Shown here: positions 49,368 through 58,034 of the stretch, piece by piece
Layout of the letters: each line of letters begins with the position of its first letter
Numbering within the stretch: position 1 is the stretch's first letter
NCBI GenBank assembly: GCA_021731085.1
Contig: JAKFYB010000013.1
Coordinates: 152,125-216,124 of the forward strand
Length of the DNA stretch: 64,000 nucleotides
Direction of reading: 5' to 3'
DNA from: Dehalococcoidia bacterium
GTDB taxonomy: Bacteria > Chloroflexota > Dehalococcoidia > DSTF01 > JACRBR01
Position numbers and translations under genes: made by a program
The notes under the pieces: generated by a model
What the model saw: only the letters and a program-made list of their open reading frames with translations
The model's database searches: none
Told to the model about the DNA's origin: nothing

Positions 49368-50729
49368 ATGATTACTGCGAAGGAAATCGTAGCCGCGCTG
49401 CGGCCGACGCTTCTCGAAGCGCCGGAAGACGATCGCGCGCGCTTCGAGCATGCGGTCGTCGACTCGCGCAAGACGGGCGCGGGCGATCTCTTCATCGCGC
49501 TGCCTGGCGAGAACGTCGATGGCCATGACTTCGTCGCTGATGCAGCGGCGCACGGCGCCGGCGGTGCGATCGTCGAGCACAAAGTGGACTCCGACGTCGC
49601 GCAGTACGTCGTGCCGGACGCACTCGCGGCGCTGCAGGCGATCGCACGGGCGCGGCGCGCGTCGCTCACGCAGCTCAAGGTCGTTGGCGTGACCGGCAGC
49701 GTAGGTAAAACGACGACAAAGGAACTAACCGCAGCCGTGCTTGCGTCGAAGTACGCGGTGCTGAAGAACGAAGGCAACTTGAACAGCGAGATTGGTATGC
49801 CGCTGGTGCTGCTCGAACTGAAGCCCGAACACGAGCGCGCCGTGCTCGAAATGGGGATGTGGGCGCCGGGCGAGATCACGCTGCTGTGCGACCTCGCGCG
49901 ACCGGAGACAGGCATCGTGACGAACGTCGGGCCATCGCACCTCGAACGGATGGGGACGATCGAAGCGATCGCCAACGCCAAAGCCGAACTCGTCGAAGCC
50001 CTGCCGGCAGATGGCACTGCGATCCTGAACATCGACGATCTGCGAGTCGCATCGATGGTCGCGCGCACAAAGGCCAATGTGATGACGTACGGCCTGGCAG
50101 ATAACGCAGACATCCGCGCGCTCGACATCGAGAGCGGCGGACTCGCTGGCGTGCGGTTCACACTGGCGCACGGCGACGCACGGGCGACGGTCTACTCGCG
50201 GTTGCCGGGACGAGCGATGGTCCACAACGGGCTCGCGGCCGCAGCGGCTGGCATCATCGACGGCATCCCGGTCGAAGATGTCGCAGCGGCGCTGAGTGCG
50301 GCCCAGATCCCGACGAGGCTGGCGGCACACGCTGGGCCGAACGGCTCGACGATCATCGACGACACCTACAACGCGAGCCCAAGCTCCATGCGTGCCGCAC
50401 TCGAGCTGCTCGGCGAGGTCGCGGGCCGCAAGATTGCCGTCCTCGGCGACATGCGAGAGCTTGGTTCGGCAGAACACGACGGACACGTCGAAGTCGGACG
50501 CGTCGCGGCCGAGTCGGCGGACGCGATCTACGCCGTCGGCGACCTCGGACGCGTGATCGGCGAGACCGCGCGTGATGCCGGGCACACGAATGTGAACTTC
50601 GTCGTCGACAAGGACGTGCTCGCGAAGACGCTACTGCCCCAACTCGCGCCGGGCGACGTAGTGCTCGTAAAGGGATCGCGCGCCCTCGCGTTGGAGACCG
50701 TCGTCGAACAACTGGAGGCGCTTGCATGA
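49368..50729 (+). CDS. murF: MurF, UDP-MurNAc-tripeptide D-alanyl-D-alanine ligase
   Basis: This is a 453-residue Mur ligase adding D-Ala-D-Ala to the UDP-MurNAc-tripeptide. DSRKTGAGDLFIALPGENVDGHDF is the substrate-binding N-domain typical of MurF, VTGSVGKTTTKELT is the ATP P-loop, and NEGNLNSEIGMP is the MurF-specific loop. DDTYNASPSSMRAAL marks the C-terminal domain. It starts 105 nt after ftsI (that gap holds only GC-rich sequence with no gene) and overlaps mraY by four bases. Confidence 0.93.
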   Translation: MITAKEIVAALRPTLLEAPEDDRARFEHAVVDSRKTGAGDLFIALPGENVDGHDFVADAAAHGAGGAIVEHKVDSDVAQYVVPDALAALQAIARARRASLTQLKVVGVTGSVGKTTTKELTAAVLASKYAVLKNEGNLNSEIGMPLVLLELKPEHERAVLEMGMWAPGEITLLCDLARPETGIVTNVGPSHLERMGTIEAIANAKAELVEALPADGTAILNIDDLRVASMVARTKANVMTYGLADNADIRALDIESGGLAGVRFTLAHGDARATVYSRLPGRAMVHNGLAAAAAGIIDGIPVEDVAAALSAAQIPTRLAAHAGPNGSTIIDDTYNASPSSMRAALELLGEVAGRKIAVLGDMRELGSAEHDGHVEVGRVAAESADAIYAVGDLGRVIGETARDAGHTNVNFVVDKDVLAKTLLPQLAPGDVVLVKGSRALALETVVEQLEALA

Positions 50730-51697
50730 CGCACGCACTGCTCACAGGCGCCATCGCGGCGATCATCGCAGCGCTTCTCGGCGGGCCAGTCATCAAGTTC
50801 CTACAGGCGCGCGGGCTCGCAAAGGCAATCAGCACAGACGGTCCAGAGTCGCACTTGTCCAAGGCGGGCACGCCGACAATGGGCGGCTTGCTGATTTTCG
50901 GCGTCGCACTAGCTGTCGCGCTGGTGTCGGCCGTGCCCAAGGACACCGATGCACTACTGCCGATCGTTGTCGCCGCGATCCTGCTCGGCATCGGCGTGTT
51001 CGATGACGCGGGCACGCTTGTAGACCGCGAGAAACGCGAAGCTCACGACCGCATGAACATGATCATGAAGCTCGTCGGCTTCACAGGCATCGCGATCGTC
51101 GCCGCGCTGCTGCTGTACGGACCGATGGACGCACCGCGCATGTTCATCCCGGGCCAGGACAAGCACTACGACATTGGCATCCTCTACATGCTGGTCGCCA
51201 TCGGCGTGATCATCTCGGTGATCAGCGCCGTCGGCGTGACAGACGGGCTCGACATGCTCGGCGGCGGGACAACCGGAGTGGCGTACGCCGCCTTTGGCGC
51301 AATCGCCTTGATGCAGGACCAGGTGGCCGTCGCCGCGTTCGCGTTTGCCGTCTTCGGTGCGCTGGTCGGCTTTCTCTACTGGAACGCCTTCCCCGCGCGT
51401 CTCTTCATGGGCGATGCCGGCTCGCTCCCGCTTGGTGGCGGACTGGCGATTCTCGCGCTAATGACCGGCTGGTGGACGCTAGTGCCGGTCATCGGGATCG
51501 TCTTCCTGATTGAGATTATGTCCGTTTGCATCCAGATCTTCGTCTTCAGGACACAGAACAGGCGTCGGTTCTTCCGCATGGCGCCCATCCACCACCATTT
51601 CGAGGAATTGGGTTGGCATGAAGTGACTATCACGGCGCGGTTCATCGCGTTGGGGATCGTTGGGGCGCTCGTGGGTGTGGCGCTGGCGTTTTGGTGA
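50726..51697 (+). CDS. mraY: MraY, phospho-MurNAc-pentapeptide transferase
   Basis: This is a 323-residue protein with ten helices that makes lipid I. Conserved spots: SKAGTPTMGGLLIF near residue 47, FDDAGTLVDREKREAHDRMNM (the Asp pair; the usual DDxxK reads slightly differently), VTDGLDMLGGGTT with the catalytic Asp, MGDAGSLPLGG and HHHFEELGWHE near the end. The start overlaps the murF stop. The next gene, murD, is 141 nt away, with a hairpin and a palindrome between. Confidence 0.93.
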   Translation: MTHALLTGAIAAIIAALLGGPVIKFLQARGLAKAISTDGPESHLSKAGTPTMGGLLIFGVALAVALVSAVPKDTDALLPIVVAAILLGIGVFDDAGTLVDREKREAHDRMNMIMKLVGFTGIAIVAALLLYGPMDAPRMFIPGQDKHYDIGILYMLVAIGVIISVISAVGVTDGLDMLGGGTTGVAYAAFGAIALMQDQVAVAAFAFAVFGALVGFLYWNAFPARLFMGDAGSLPLGGGLAILALMTGWWTLVPVIGIVFLIEIMSVCIQIFVFRTQNRRRFFRMAPIHHHFEELGWHEVTITARFIALGIVGALVGVALAFW

Positions 51698-51756
51698 TTT
51701 ATGTCACTTTGAGGGCACCTCGAGTAGGTCGCTCAGGCGGAGACCACGAGCGAGAA

Positions 51757-51772
51757 CCCGCGCTCCAGCGGG
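51757..51772. terminator. hairpin between mraY and murD
   Basis: CCCGC and GCGGG flank six bases, about 60 nt after mraY. No T-run. It precedes a perfect palindrome and may be a weak terminator. Confidence 0.35.
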
Positions 51773-51788
51773 CAAACGAGAACCACCA

Positions 51789-51809
51789 CCAGATACGAAT
51801 CGTATCTGG
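51789..51809. promoter_or_regulatory. perfect 21-bp palindrome upstream of murD
   Basis: CCAGATACGA and its exact reverse complement are separated by a single A. It lies 30-50 bases before the murD ATG, just upstream of TTGACA at 51815-51820. The symmetric form suggests an operator controlling the second half of the dcw cluster; a hairpin in RNA is also possible. Confidence 0.55.
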
Positions 51810-51838
51810 GGCGCTTGACAGGTAAATGATAACGTGAT

Positions 51839-53245
51839 ATGACAGGTGAACGAGACAGCCTGGTGGGGAAACGGGTGACCGTTATCGGTCTCGGAATTGA
51901 GGGCGTCGACGCTGCTCGCTATGCCGTGGCTCACGGCGCCGAAGTGCGCGTCCTCGATTCGAAGAACGAAGCGACACTCGCCTCCCGCCTCGAAGAACTC
52001 GAGGGTCTTCCTATTACATACGTACTTGGGCGGCCACAGACGATCGACGACATCGCTGGCAGCGATGCGGTTTTCGTCTCCCAGAGCGTGCCCCTGAAGC
52101 TGCCGCTCCTCGCCGAAGCCCGCGAACGCGGCATCCCGCTCACATCAATGACCCGCTACTTCCTCGAGCACTGCCCCGGTCCGACGATCGGCATCACCGG
52201 CAGCAGCGGCAAGACGACGACCACGGCCCTCGTCGCGGCGATGCTCGCCGAGGACGGCCGGTCATATCGCGTCGGCGGCAACATGGGCAAGGGGCTATTG
52301 GGGCTGCTCGATGGCATCGACGCGAAGACGTGGACGGTGCTCGAGATGAGCCACACGCAGCTCCAGATGACGGACCGAAGCCCGCACATCGCGGCGATAC
52401 TGAATATCACGCCGAACCACCTCGATCAGTTCTCGTGGGACGAGTACGTCGCGCTGAAGCAGAACATCGCCCGCTACCAGAGCGCCAAGGACATCGTGGT
52501 GCTCAACGGCGACGACGCGCTCTGCGTCGAAGCGGCGGACCTCACACCCGCAACGAAGTGGTCGTTCACCATGACAGCCTCCCTGCCGGGGCATGGAACA
52601 TTCCGTCGAGACGCTGCTGTCGTCCTCCGAACAAGTAGAGGTGACGAAGCAGTCGTCGCCCTGGACGAGATCCCACTGCGCGGCGAACACAACATCGCTA
52701 ATGTTCTCGCGGCCACAGCGATTGCGGCAGCAGCAGGGGTGCATCGGGACGACATCGCTCAGGCGATCACGAAGTTCAAGCCGGTCGCACACCGACTCGA
52801 GGAGGTCGCGGAGATCGATGGCGTGCGGTGGGTGAACGACAGCATCGCGACGACGCCGGAACGTACGCTCGCCGGCATCCGATCGTACGATGAGCCGATC
52901 GTGCTGCTCCTCGGCGGGCGCGACAAGGACCTTCCGAAGGACGAACTCGCACAGGAAGCGCTGCAGCGCTGCGTCGGCGTCGTCCTCTTCGGCGAGAGTG
53001 CCGCGCTCTTCGAGGCTGCATTCGCGGCCAACGCCGGATTCGCTGCCGAGCCACCGCAAATGACGCGCGTCGAGACGCTGGCTGAGGCTGTCGCCGCGGC
53101 TGCGGAGATGTCCGGCGCGGGCGATGTCGTGCTGCTGTCGCCGGCGTGCACTAGCTTCGACGCCTTCCCGAACTTCGAGGCGCGGGGCGAGGAGTTTCGG
53201 CGCCTCGCACGCGCGATGGCATCGACGAGCGGGGAGGGCGACTGA
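51839..53245 (+). CDS. murD: MurD, UDP-MurNAc-L-alanine:D-glutamate ligase
   Basis: This is a 468-residue Mur ligase adding D-glutamate. VTVIGLGIEGVDAARYA is the N-domain Rossmann start, ITGSSGKTTTTALV is the ATP P-loop, and NDSIATTPERTLAGI is the MurD signature. GGRDKDLP is near the end. ATG 51839 lacks a ribosome site, and the AT-rich upstream TGATAA could be the -10 of a leaderless start. It shares its stop with the ftsW ATG region (one-base overlap). Confidence 0.92.
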   Translation: MTGERDSLVGKRVTVIGLGIEGVDAARYAVAHGAEVRVLDSKNEATLASRLEELEGLPITYVLGRPQTIDDIAGSDAVFVSQSVPLKLPLLAEARERGIPLTSMTRYFLEHCPGPTIGITGSSGKTTTTALVAAMLAEDGRSYRVGGNMGKGLLGLLDGIDAKTWTVLEMSHTQLQMTDRSPHIAAILNITPNHLDQFSWDEYVALKQNIARYQSAKDIVVLNGDDALCVEAADLTPATKWSFTMTASLPGHGTFRRDAAVVLRTSRGDEAVVALDEIPLRGEHNIANVLAATAIAAAAGVHRDDIAQAITKFKPVAHRLEEVAEIDGVRWVNDSIATTPERTLAGIRSYDEPIVLLLGGRDKDLPKDELAQEALQRCVGVVLFGESAALFEAAFAANAGFAAEPPQMTRVETLAEAVAAAAEMSGAGDVVLLSPACTSFDAFPNFEARGEEFRRLARAMASTSGEGD

Positions 53246-54507
53246 TGGCAGTCACCGCGCACCCCACGCGCCTGAAGACGTCCGGCCCTGACTACATGAT
53301 CGTTGCTGCGGTCACGGTGCTGGTCGTGATGGGGATTCTCGCCGTCTACAGCAGCAGCTTCGCGCTGGGGCTGCTGGAGTTCGGCGACGCGAACTACTTC
53401 GTCGTGCGCCAGGTGATGTTCGCTGTGCTTGGCGCGACGGCGATGTGGCTGCTGATGAAGATGGACTATCGCCAACTGCGATGGCTCAGCCCGCTGCTGA
53501 TGCTAGCGGCGATCGCTGGCCTCGTGGCCGTGCTGCTGCCAGGCATCGGCGTCGAGCGCAACGGAGCAGCACGTTGGATCTATCTCGGCGGGCCGGTGCC
53601 GCCGCTGCAGCCGTCAGAGTTCGCCAAGCTGGCGCTCATCATCTACGTCGCGGCATGGCTCGCGGGCCGTGGCGACAACATCAAGACCTGGTGGCTGGGA
53701 TTCTTCCCGTGTGTGCTGCTCGTCGGCTTTGTCGCCGGACTCATCATGATGCAGCCGGACATGGGCACGACCATCGTGATCGTCGCGACGACGATGACGA
53801 TGGTGTTCGTCGCCGGAGCATCGCTCACGCACCTGGCAGCGTTTGGCGGCGTAGCGGGCGTCGTCGCGACGATCCTCGCTTTCAGCGGTGACTATCGCGC
53901 CGATCGCATCTTCGCGTTCACGAGCGCGGAGGATGATCCGAGCGGGCGCGGCTTCCACACGCTGCAGTTGCTCATCGCGCTCGGCAGCGGCGGCGTCGAT
54001 GGCATCGGGCTTGGCGCGAGCAGACAAAAGTTCTTCTACGTGCCGGGCGCGCACACGGACGGCATCTTCGCCATCATCGGCGAAGAGCTGGGGTTCATCG
54101 GCTGCGCAATCGTCCTCGGCGTGTTTGCATTCCTCATGGTGCGCGGCTTCCGCGTGATCTTCCGAGCGCGCGACGACTTCGGCGCGCTGCTCGCCGTCGG
54201 AATTCTCTCGTGGATCGGATACCAGGCGGTGATCAACATCGGTGGCGTCACACGCATGCTGCCGCTGACGGGCATCCCGCTGCCGTTCGTGAGCTATGGC
54301 GGCTCTGCCCTGCTGGCGATGCTCGCGGGCATAGGCATCCTCCTCAGCGTCTCGCGCTACGGCGTCGACGGAAAAGCCGTGGGTGGCAAGCCCACCACCG
54401 TCGACGGTTCTGACACCATCGTGCGTCGCGTGAAGAAGCGACCGGAGCGCGGTGAAGCGCCTCCACGGCAAACGAGGCAGCGACGGGCGCCCGAGGCAAC
54501 GACGTGA
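53245..54507 (+). CDS. ftsW: FtsW, SEDS septal peptidoglycan glycosyltransferase
   Basis: This is a 420-residue SEDS protein with ten helices, the septal counterpart of RodA. ARWIYLGGPVPPLQPSEFAKLALI and MMQPDMGTTIVI are conserved. GSGGVDGIGLGASRQKFFYVPGAHTDGIFAIIGEELGFIG includes the usual central signature, and GIPLPFVSYGGSALL is the C-terminal motif. It acts with FtsI. The end is a basic cytoplasmic tail of about 40 residues (Lys/Arg-rich). It lies between murD and murG in normal dcw order. Confidence 0.93.
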   Translation: MAVTAHPTRLKTSGPDYMIVAAVTVLVVMGILAVYSSSFALGLLEFGDANYFVVRQVMFAVLGATAMWLLMKMDYRQLRWLSPLLMLAAIAGLVAVLLPGIGVERNGAARWIYLGGPVPPLQPSEFAKLALIIYVAAWLAGRGDNIKTWWLGFFPCVLLVGFVAGLIMMQPDMGTTIVIVATTMTMVFVAGASLTHLAAFGGVAGVVATILAFSGDYRADRIFAFTSAEDDPSGRGFHTLQLLIALGSGGVDGIGLGASRQKFFYVPGAHTDGIFAIIGEELGFIGCAIVLGVFAFLMVRGFRVIFRARDDFGALLAVGILSWIGYQAVINIGGVTRMLPLTGIPLPFVSYGGSALLAMLAGIGILLSVSRYGVDGKAVGGKPTTVDGSDTIVRRVKKRPERGEAPPRQTRQRRAPEATT

Positions 54508-54523
54508 GCGCGGAAGAGGTGCG

Positions 54524-55621
54524 GTGAGAGTGGTACTGGCTGGAGGCGGCACTGGTGGACATGTGTACCCGGGCCTTGCCATCGCCAGAGCGCTGGGTGT
54601 CGAGATGAAGGCGCGCAGCGAGAACCTCGACCTGCTGTACATCGGCGTCCGCGGCCGCATCGACGAGACGATCGTCCCGCGCGAAGGCATCGCGTTCAAA
54701 GCGGTTTCCGCGGGCCCGTTGCGTGTGTCATCACCGATCAGCTTCGTGACGAACGTCGCCAAGCTCGGCCTCGGCGTGCTGCAGTCACTCTGGGCGTTGA
54801 TGCGATTCAAGCCGGACGCAGTGTTCGCGACCGGCGGGTACGCGAGTGTGCCTGTCGGTGTCGCAGCGCGACTGCTGCGCAAGCCACTGGTCGTATTCCT
54901 CCCCGATGTCACGCCTGGTTGGGCCGTCCGCCTCCTGTCCAAGCTCGCGACGCGGATGACCACAACGTCGGAACGCGCTCTGGAGTATCTGCCGGCCAGC
55001 AAGACCGTGGTCGTCGGATATCCCGTGCGCGACGAGTTCTGGTCGCTGACGCGCGACGAAGCACGCACCCGCATGGGCCTGCCGCTCGACGCGAAGGTGC
55101 TGCTCGTCACGGGTGCCAGCCTTGGCGCGCGGAAGATCAATGAAGCCGTTGTCGACGGGCTGCCGCAATTGTTGGAGCAATGCATCGTCGTGCACGTGAC
55201 GGGCGCGTCCGACGAAGCATGGGCAAACGAACAGCGCGCCATCGTCACAGGAAGTGCGACGCGCGAGCGGTACATCGTGCGCGGCTACATCGATGACATG
55301 CCGTCGGCGATGGTCGCTGCGGACGTTGCCGTGATGCGCGCTGGCGCTTCCACGCTTGGGGAACTGCCCGCGGCAGGCCTTCCTGCGGTGCTGGTGCCCG
55401 GCGAGTACGAAGGCTGGTCGCAAGCGCCAAACGCCGAGTACCTCCAGGAGCAGGGCGCAGCGGTGATGCTTCGAAACGCGGAGCTGTCGACGCTGGCCGG
55501 CATCGTGACGGGCCTGCTCGCAGACAACGCACGGCTTGCATCGATGAGCGCGTCGATGCGCACTCTCGCGCGGCCCGATGCGGCGCGCGATCTCGCGCGC
55601 ACGCTGATGGAGGCCGCATGA
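54524..55621 (+). CDS. murG: MurG, UDP-GlcNAc transferase
   Basis: GTG 54524 follows GAGG and begins RVVLAGGGTGGHVYPGLA, the exact N-terminal signature of MurG. The 365-residue enzyme adds GlcNAc to lipid I to form lipid II at the inner membrane face. FATGGYASVPVGVAA and GASLGARKINEAV are conserved, and RAGASTLGELPAAGLPAVLVPGEY is the donor-site block. An open frame reaching 54452 overlaps ftsW and is not used. It overlaps murC by four bases. Confidence 0.92.
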   Translation: MRVVLAGGGTGGHVYPGLAIARALGVEMKARSENLDLLYIGVRGRIDETIVPREGIAFKAVSAGPLRVSSPISFVTNVAKLGLGVLQSLWALMRFKPDAVFATGGYASVPVGVAARLLRKPLVVFLPDVTPGWAVRLLSKLATRMTTTSERALEYLPASKTVVVGYPVRDEFWSLTRDEARTRMGLPLDAKVLLVTGASLGARKINEAVVDGLPQLLEQCIVVHVTGASDEAWANEQRAIVTGSATRERYIVRGYIDDMPSAMVAADVAVMRAGASTLGELPAAGLPAVLVPGEYEGWSQAPNAEYLQEQGAAVMLRNAELSTLAGIVTGLLADNARLASMSASMRTLARPDAARDLARTLMEAA

Positions 55622-57021
55622 CACGCACTGCGACGACGGCCACCATTCCGCACCGCGTCCACCTCGTGGGCATCGGCGGCGCCCACATGTCGGCGATCGC
55701 GCAGATTCTGCACGCCTGGGGCCATGCGATCACTGGCTCAGACCAGAAGCAAAGCGCCATGACCGACAAGCTCGCGGCGCTCGGCATCAGCGTACGGATC
55801 GGACACGCCACGGAGAACGTGGGCGATGTCGAACTCGTCGTCTTCACGTCAGCCGCGCACGGCGACAATCCCGAGATCACGGAGGCGTCACGCCGCGGCA
55901 TACCCGCCATCAAGCGCGCTGAGATGGTGGCTCGCCTCATGCAGGGGCGATACAGCATCGCCGTCGCCGGGACGCACGGGAAGACGACGACGAGCGGCCT
56001 CATCGCGCACATGCTCGTCGAGGCAAAGCTCGACCCGACCTACCTCATCGGCGGCGAAGTGCGCAGTCTCGGAACGAACGCGGCGCCAGGCAACGGCCGC
56101 TACATCGTCGTCGAGGCGGATGAATACGATCGCGCGTTCCTGAGCTACACGCCGGACGTCGCCGTCGTCACGAACATCGAGCCAGACCATCTCGACATCT
56201 ACGGCACGATCGAAGAGCTGCAGGCGGCCTTCGCGCAATTCATGGCCGCTTCGCCGGACGACGGACACGTCATCGCATCGGCCGACAGCCCGCGCCTGCG
56301 CGATACCGTCGCCGCGGGCGGAATGACGGCGCACGACGTGTCGACGTATGCCGTCGATCAGGAAGCGACGTGGCGCGCGACGGGCATCGTGCCGGTCGAA
56401 GGCGGCCAGACGTTCTCCGTCTCACACCTCGGCAACCTGATTGGCACCTTCAAGATCACACTGCCTGGCAAGCACAACGTCAGCAACGCGCTTGCCGGCA
56501 TCGCCGCCGGCTCGACGATCGGCATCGAGCACGACGTCATTCGCGCGGCGCTCGCGACGTACCGCGGCGCGCAGCGGCGCTTCGAGTTCGTCGGCGAGGC
56601 GAATGGCGTCACCGTCATGGACGACTACGCGCACCACCCGACGGAAGTACGTGAGGGAACGATCGCGGCCGCTCGACAGGCATTCCCAGGACGCCGCCTC
56701 GTGCTGCTCTTCCAACCGCACACGTTCACGCGCACCGCGTACCTGCTCGATGAGTGGAAGGCCTGCTTCGCCGGTGCCGACGCGCTCTACATCACGCACA
56801 CCTACGCGGCTCGTGAAGACGCTGACGCCGGGCTGTCCGGTCGTGACCTCGCAGCGAGTATCACTGCGCCGCCGACGACGTACGTCGACTCGTTCGAGGA
56901 AGCGGCGGACAGGCTCGCCGCAGATCTGCGAGACGGCGATGTGTTCTTCACCGTCGGCGCCGGCGACGTTGATAGCGTCGGGCCGATGGTCCTCGACCGG
57001 CTGAAACAGCGAAAGGGTTGA
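55618..57021 (+). CDS. murC: MurC, UDP-MurNAc:L-alanine ligase
   Basis: This is a 467-residue Mur ligase that adds the first L-alanine. HLVGIGGAHMSAIAQIL is its N-domain, VAGTHGKTTTSGLIAHML is the P-loop, and EADEYDRAFLSYTPDVAVVTNIEPDHLDIY is strongly MurC-like. DDYAHHPTEV is the signature in the third domain. In this window MurC and MurD supply the first two stem residues, but no MurE for the third residue is present. It overlaps murG and murB by four bases each. Confidence 0.93.
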   Translation: MTRTATTATIPHRVHLVGIGGAHMSAIAQILHAWGHAITGSDQKQSAMTDKLAALGISVRIGHATENVGDVELVVFTSAAHGDNPEITEASRRGIPAIKRAEMVARLMQGRYSIAVAGTHGKTTTSGLIAHMLVEAKLDPTYLIGGEVRSLGTNAAPGNGRYIVVEADEYDRAFLSYTPDVAVVTNIEPDHLDIYGTIEELQAAFAQFMAASPDDGHVIASADSPRLRDTVAAGGMTAHDVSTYAVDQEATWRATGIVPVEGGQTFSVSHLGNLIGTFKITLPGKHNVSNALAGIAAGSTIGIEHDVIRAALATYRGAQRRFEFVGEANGVTVMDDYAHHPTEVREGTIAAARQAFPGRRLVLLFQPHTFTRTAYLLDEWKACFAGADALYITHTYAAREDADAGLSGRDLAASITAPPTTYVDSFEEAADRLAADLRDGDVFFTVGAGDVDSVGPMVLDRLKQRKG

Positions 57022-58034
57022 CCAGCGTGTGGCAGGAGGCCGCAACAACGGACGTCATGGATGAGCGCTTGATCACCGAGCTGCGCAACATCGCGCCGAC
57101 GAAAGCCGCCGAGCCTTTGTCGCGTCACACGACGTTCGGCATCGGCGGGCCTGCCGACGCATTCGTGACCGTGCGCTCCTCGCAGGAACTGTCGCGCGTA
57201 GTGATGATGACGCGCGAGTTCGCGGCGCCGCTGTTCGTCCTTGGCTCAGGCAGCAACGTGCTCATCGGCGACCGCGGCATACGCGGGGTCGTGATCGACA
57301 ACCAGGCGAAGTCATGGCGCGTAACACCCCTCCACCTCGGCGAGGACAGCCCGGTAGCAATGCCGGCAGCCTTCAAGGACGTCCCGCCCGACGAGTGTAT
57401 GACGCTCTGGTGCGAGTCCGGCGCATCGTTCGCGGCGCTGGCGCGGCAGATGGCCCGCGACGGGTTCGCCGGCATCGAATGGGCCGCGGGCATCCCCGGC
57501 ACGTTGGGTGGCGCCGTCGTCTACAACGCAGGAGCCTACGAGGGCTGCATCGCCGACGTGCTTCTGGCGACATCGCTGCTCACCGGCAGCAACGGCGTGA
57601 AGTCGATGACCAACGCCGAGATGCAGTTCTCCTACCGCAACAGCATCTTCACCCACGGCGCCTGCGAAACGTGCGTCGTCCTGTCGGTCGAGCTAGTCCT
57701 GCGGCGCGGAGACGCGAATACCCTGCTCGCAAAGATCATCGAGTTCGACCGCGCGCGGCTGGCCGCACAACCACGTGGACGTAACAGCGGCAGCACCTTC
57801 AAGAACCCGACCGGTGACAACGCCTGGCGCCTGATCGACGCCGTCGGTCTCCGCGGTCACCGAATCGGCGACGCGAAGATCAGCGAAAAGCATACCAACT
57901 TCATCGAGAACATCGGCGCCGCGCGCGCGGCCGACGTCGCCGCCCTCATGCGCGATGCACAGCGTCGCGTGAAAGAACAGTTCGGCATCGACCTCGAGCC
58001 CGAGGTCGAGCTGGTCGGCGAGGGATTCGAATGA
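57018..58034 (+). CDS. murB: MurB, UDP-N-acetylenolpyruvoylglucosamine reductase
   Basis: This is a 338-residue FAD protein reducing UDP-GlcNAc-enolpyruvate to UDP-MurNAc. RHTTFGIGGPADAFV and LGSGSNVLIGDRGIRGVVI bind FAD. AGIPGTLGGAVVYNAGAYEG and FSYRNSIFTHG (catalytic Ser) follow, and NFIENIGAARAADV near the end holds the conserved Glu. The TTG at 57018 (overlapping the murC stop as TTGA) is used; ATG 57057 is a possible shorter start, with AGGAGG 19 bases upstream. Stop overlaps ddl by four bases. Confidence 0.92.
   Translation: MTSVWQEAATTDVMDERLITELRNIAPTKAAEPLSRHTTFGIGGPADAFVTVRSSQELSRVVMMTREFAAPLFVLGSGSNVLIGDRGIRGVVIDNQAKSWRVTPLHLGEDSPVAMPAAFKDVPPDECMTLWCESGASFAALARQMARDGFAGIEWAAGIPGTLGGAVVYNAGAYEGCIADVLLATSLLTGSNGVKSMTNAEMQFSYRNSIFTHGACETCVVLSVELVLRRGDANTLLAKIIEFDRARLAAQPRGRNSGSTFKNPTGDNAWRLIDAVGLRGHRIGDAKISEKHTNFIENIGAARAADVAALMRDAQRRVKEQFGIDLEPEVELVGEGFE

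Noticed and set aside
53614-55275. Very long minus-strand open frame (553 codons) opposite ftsW and murG
   Set aside because: It has Arg/Ser/Ala-rich composition typical of antisense frames in GC-rich DNA. The opposite strand carries unmistakable ftsW and murG motifs.
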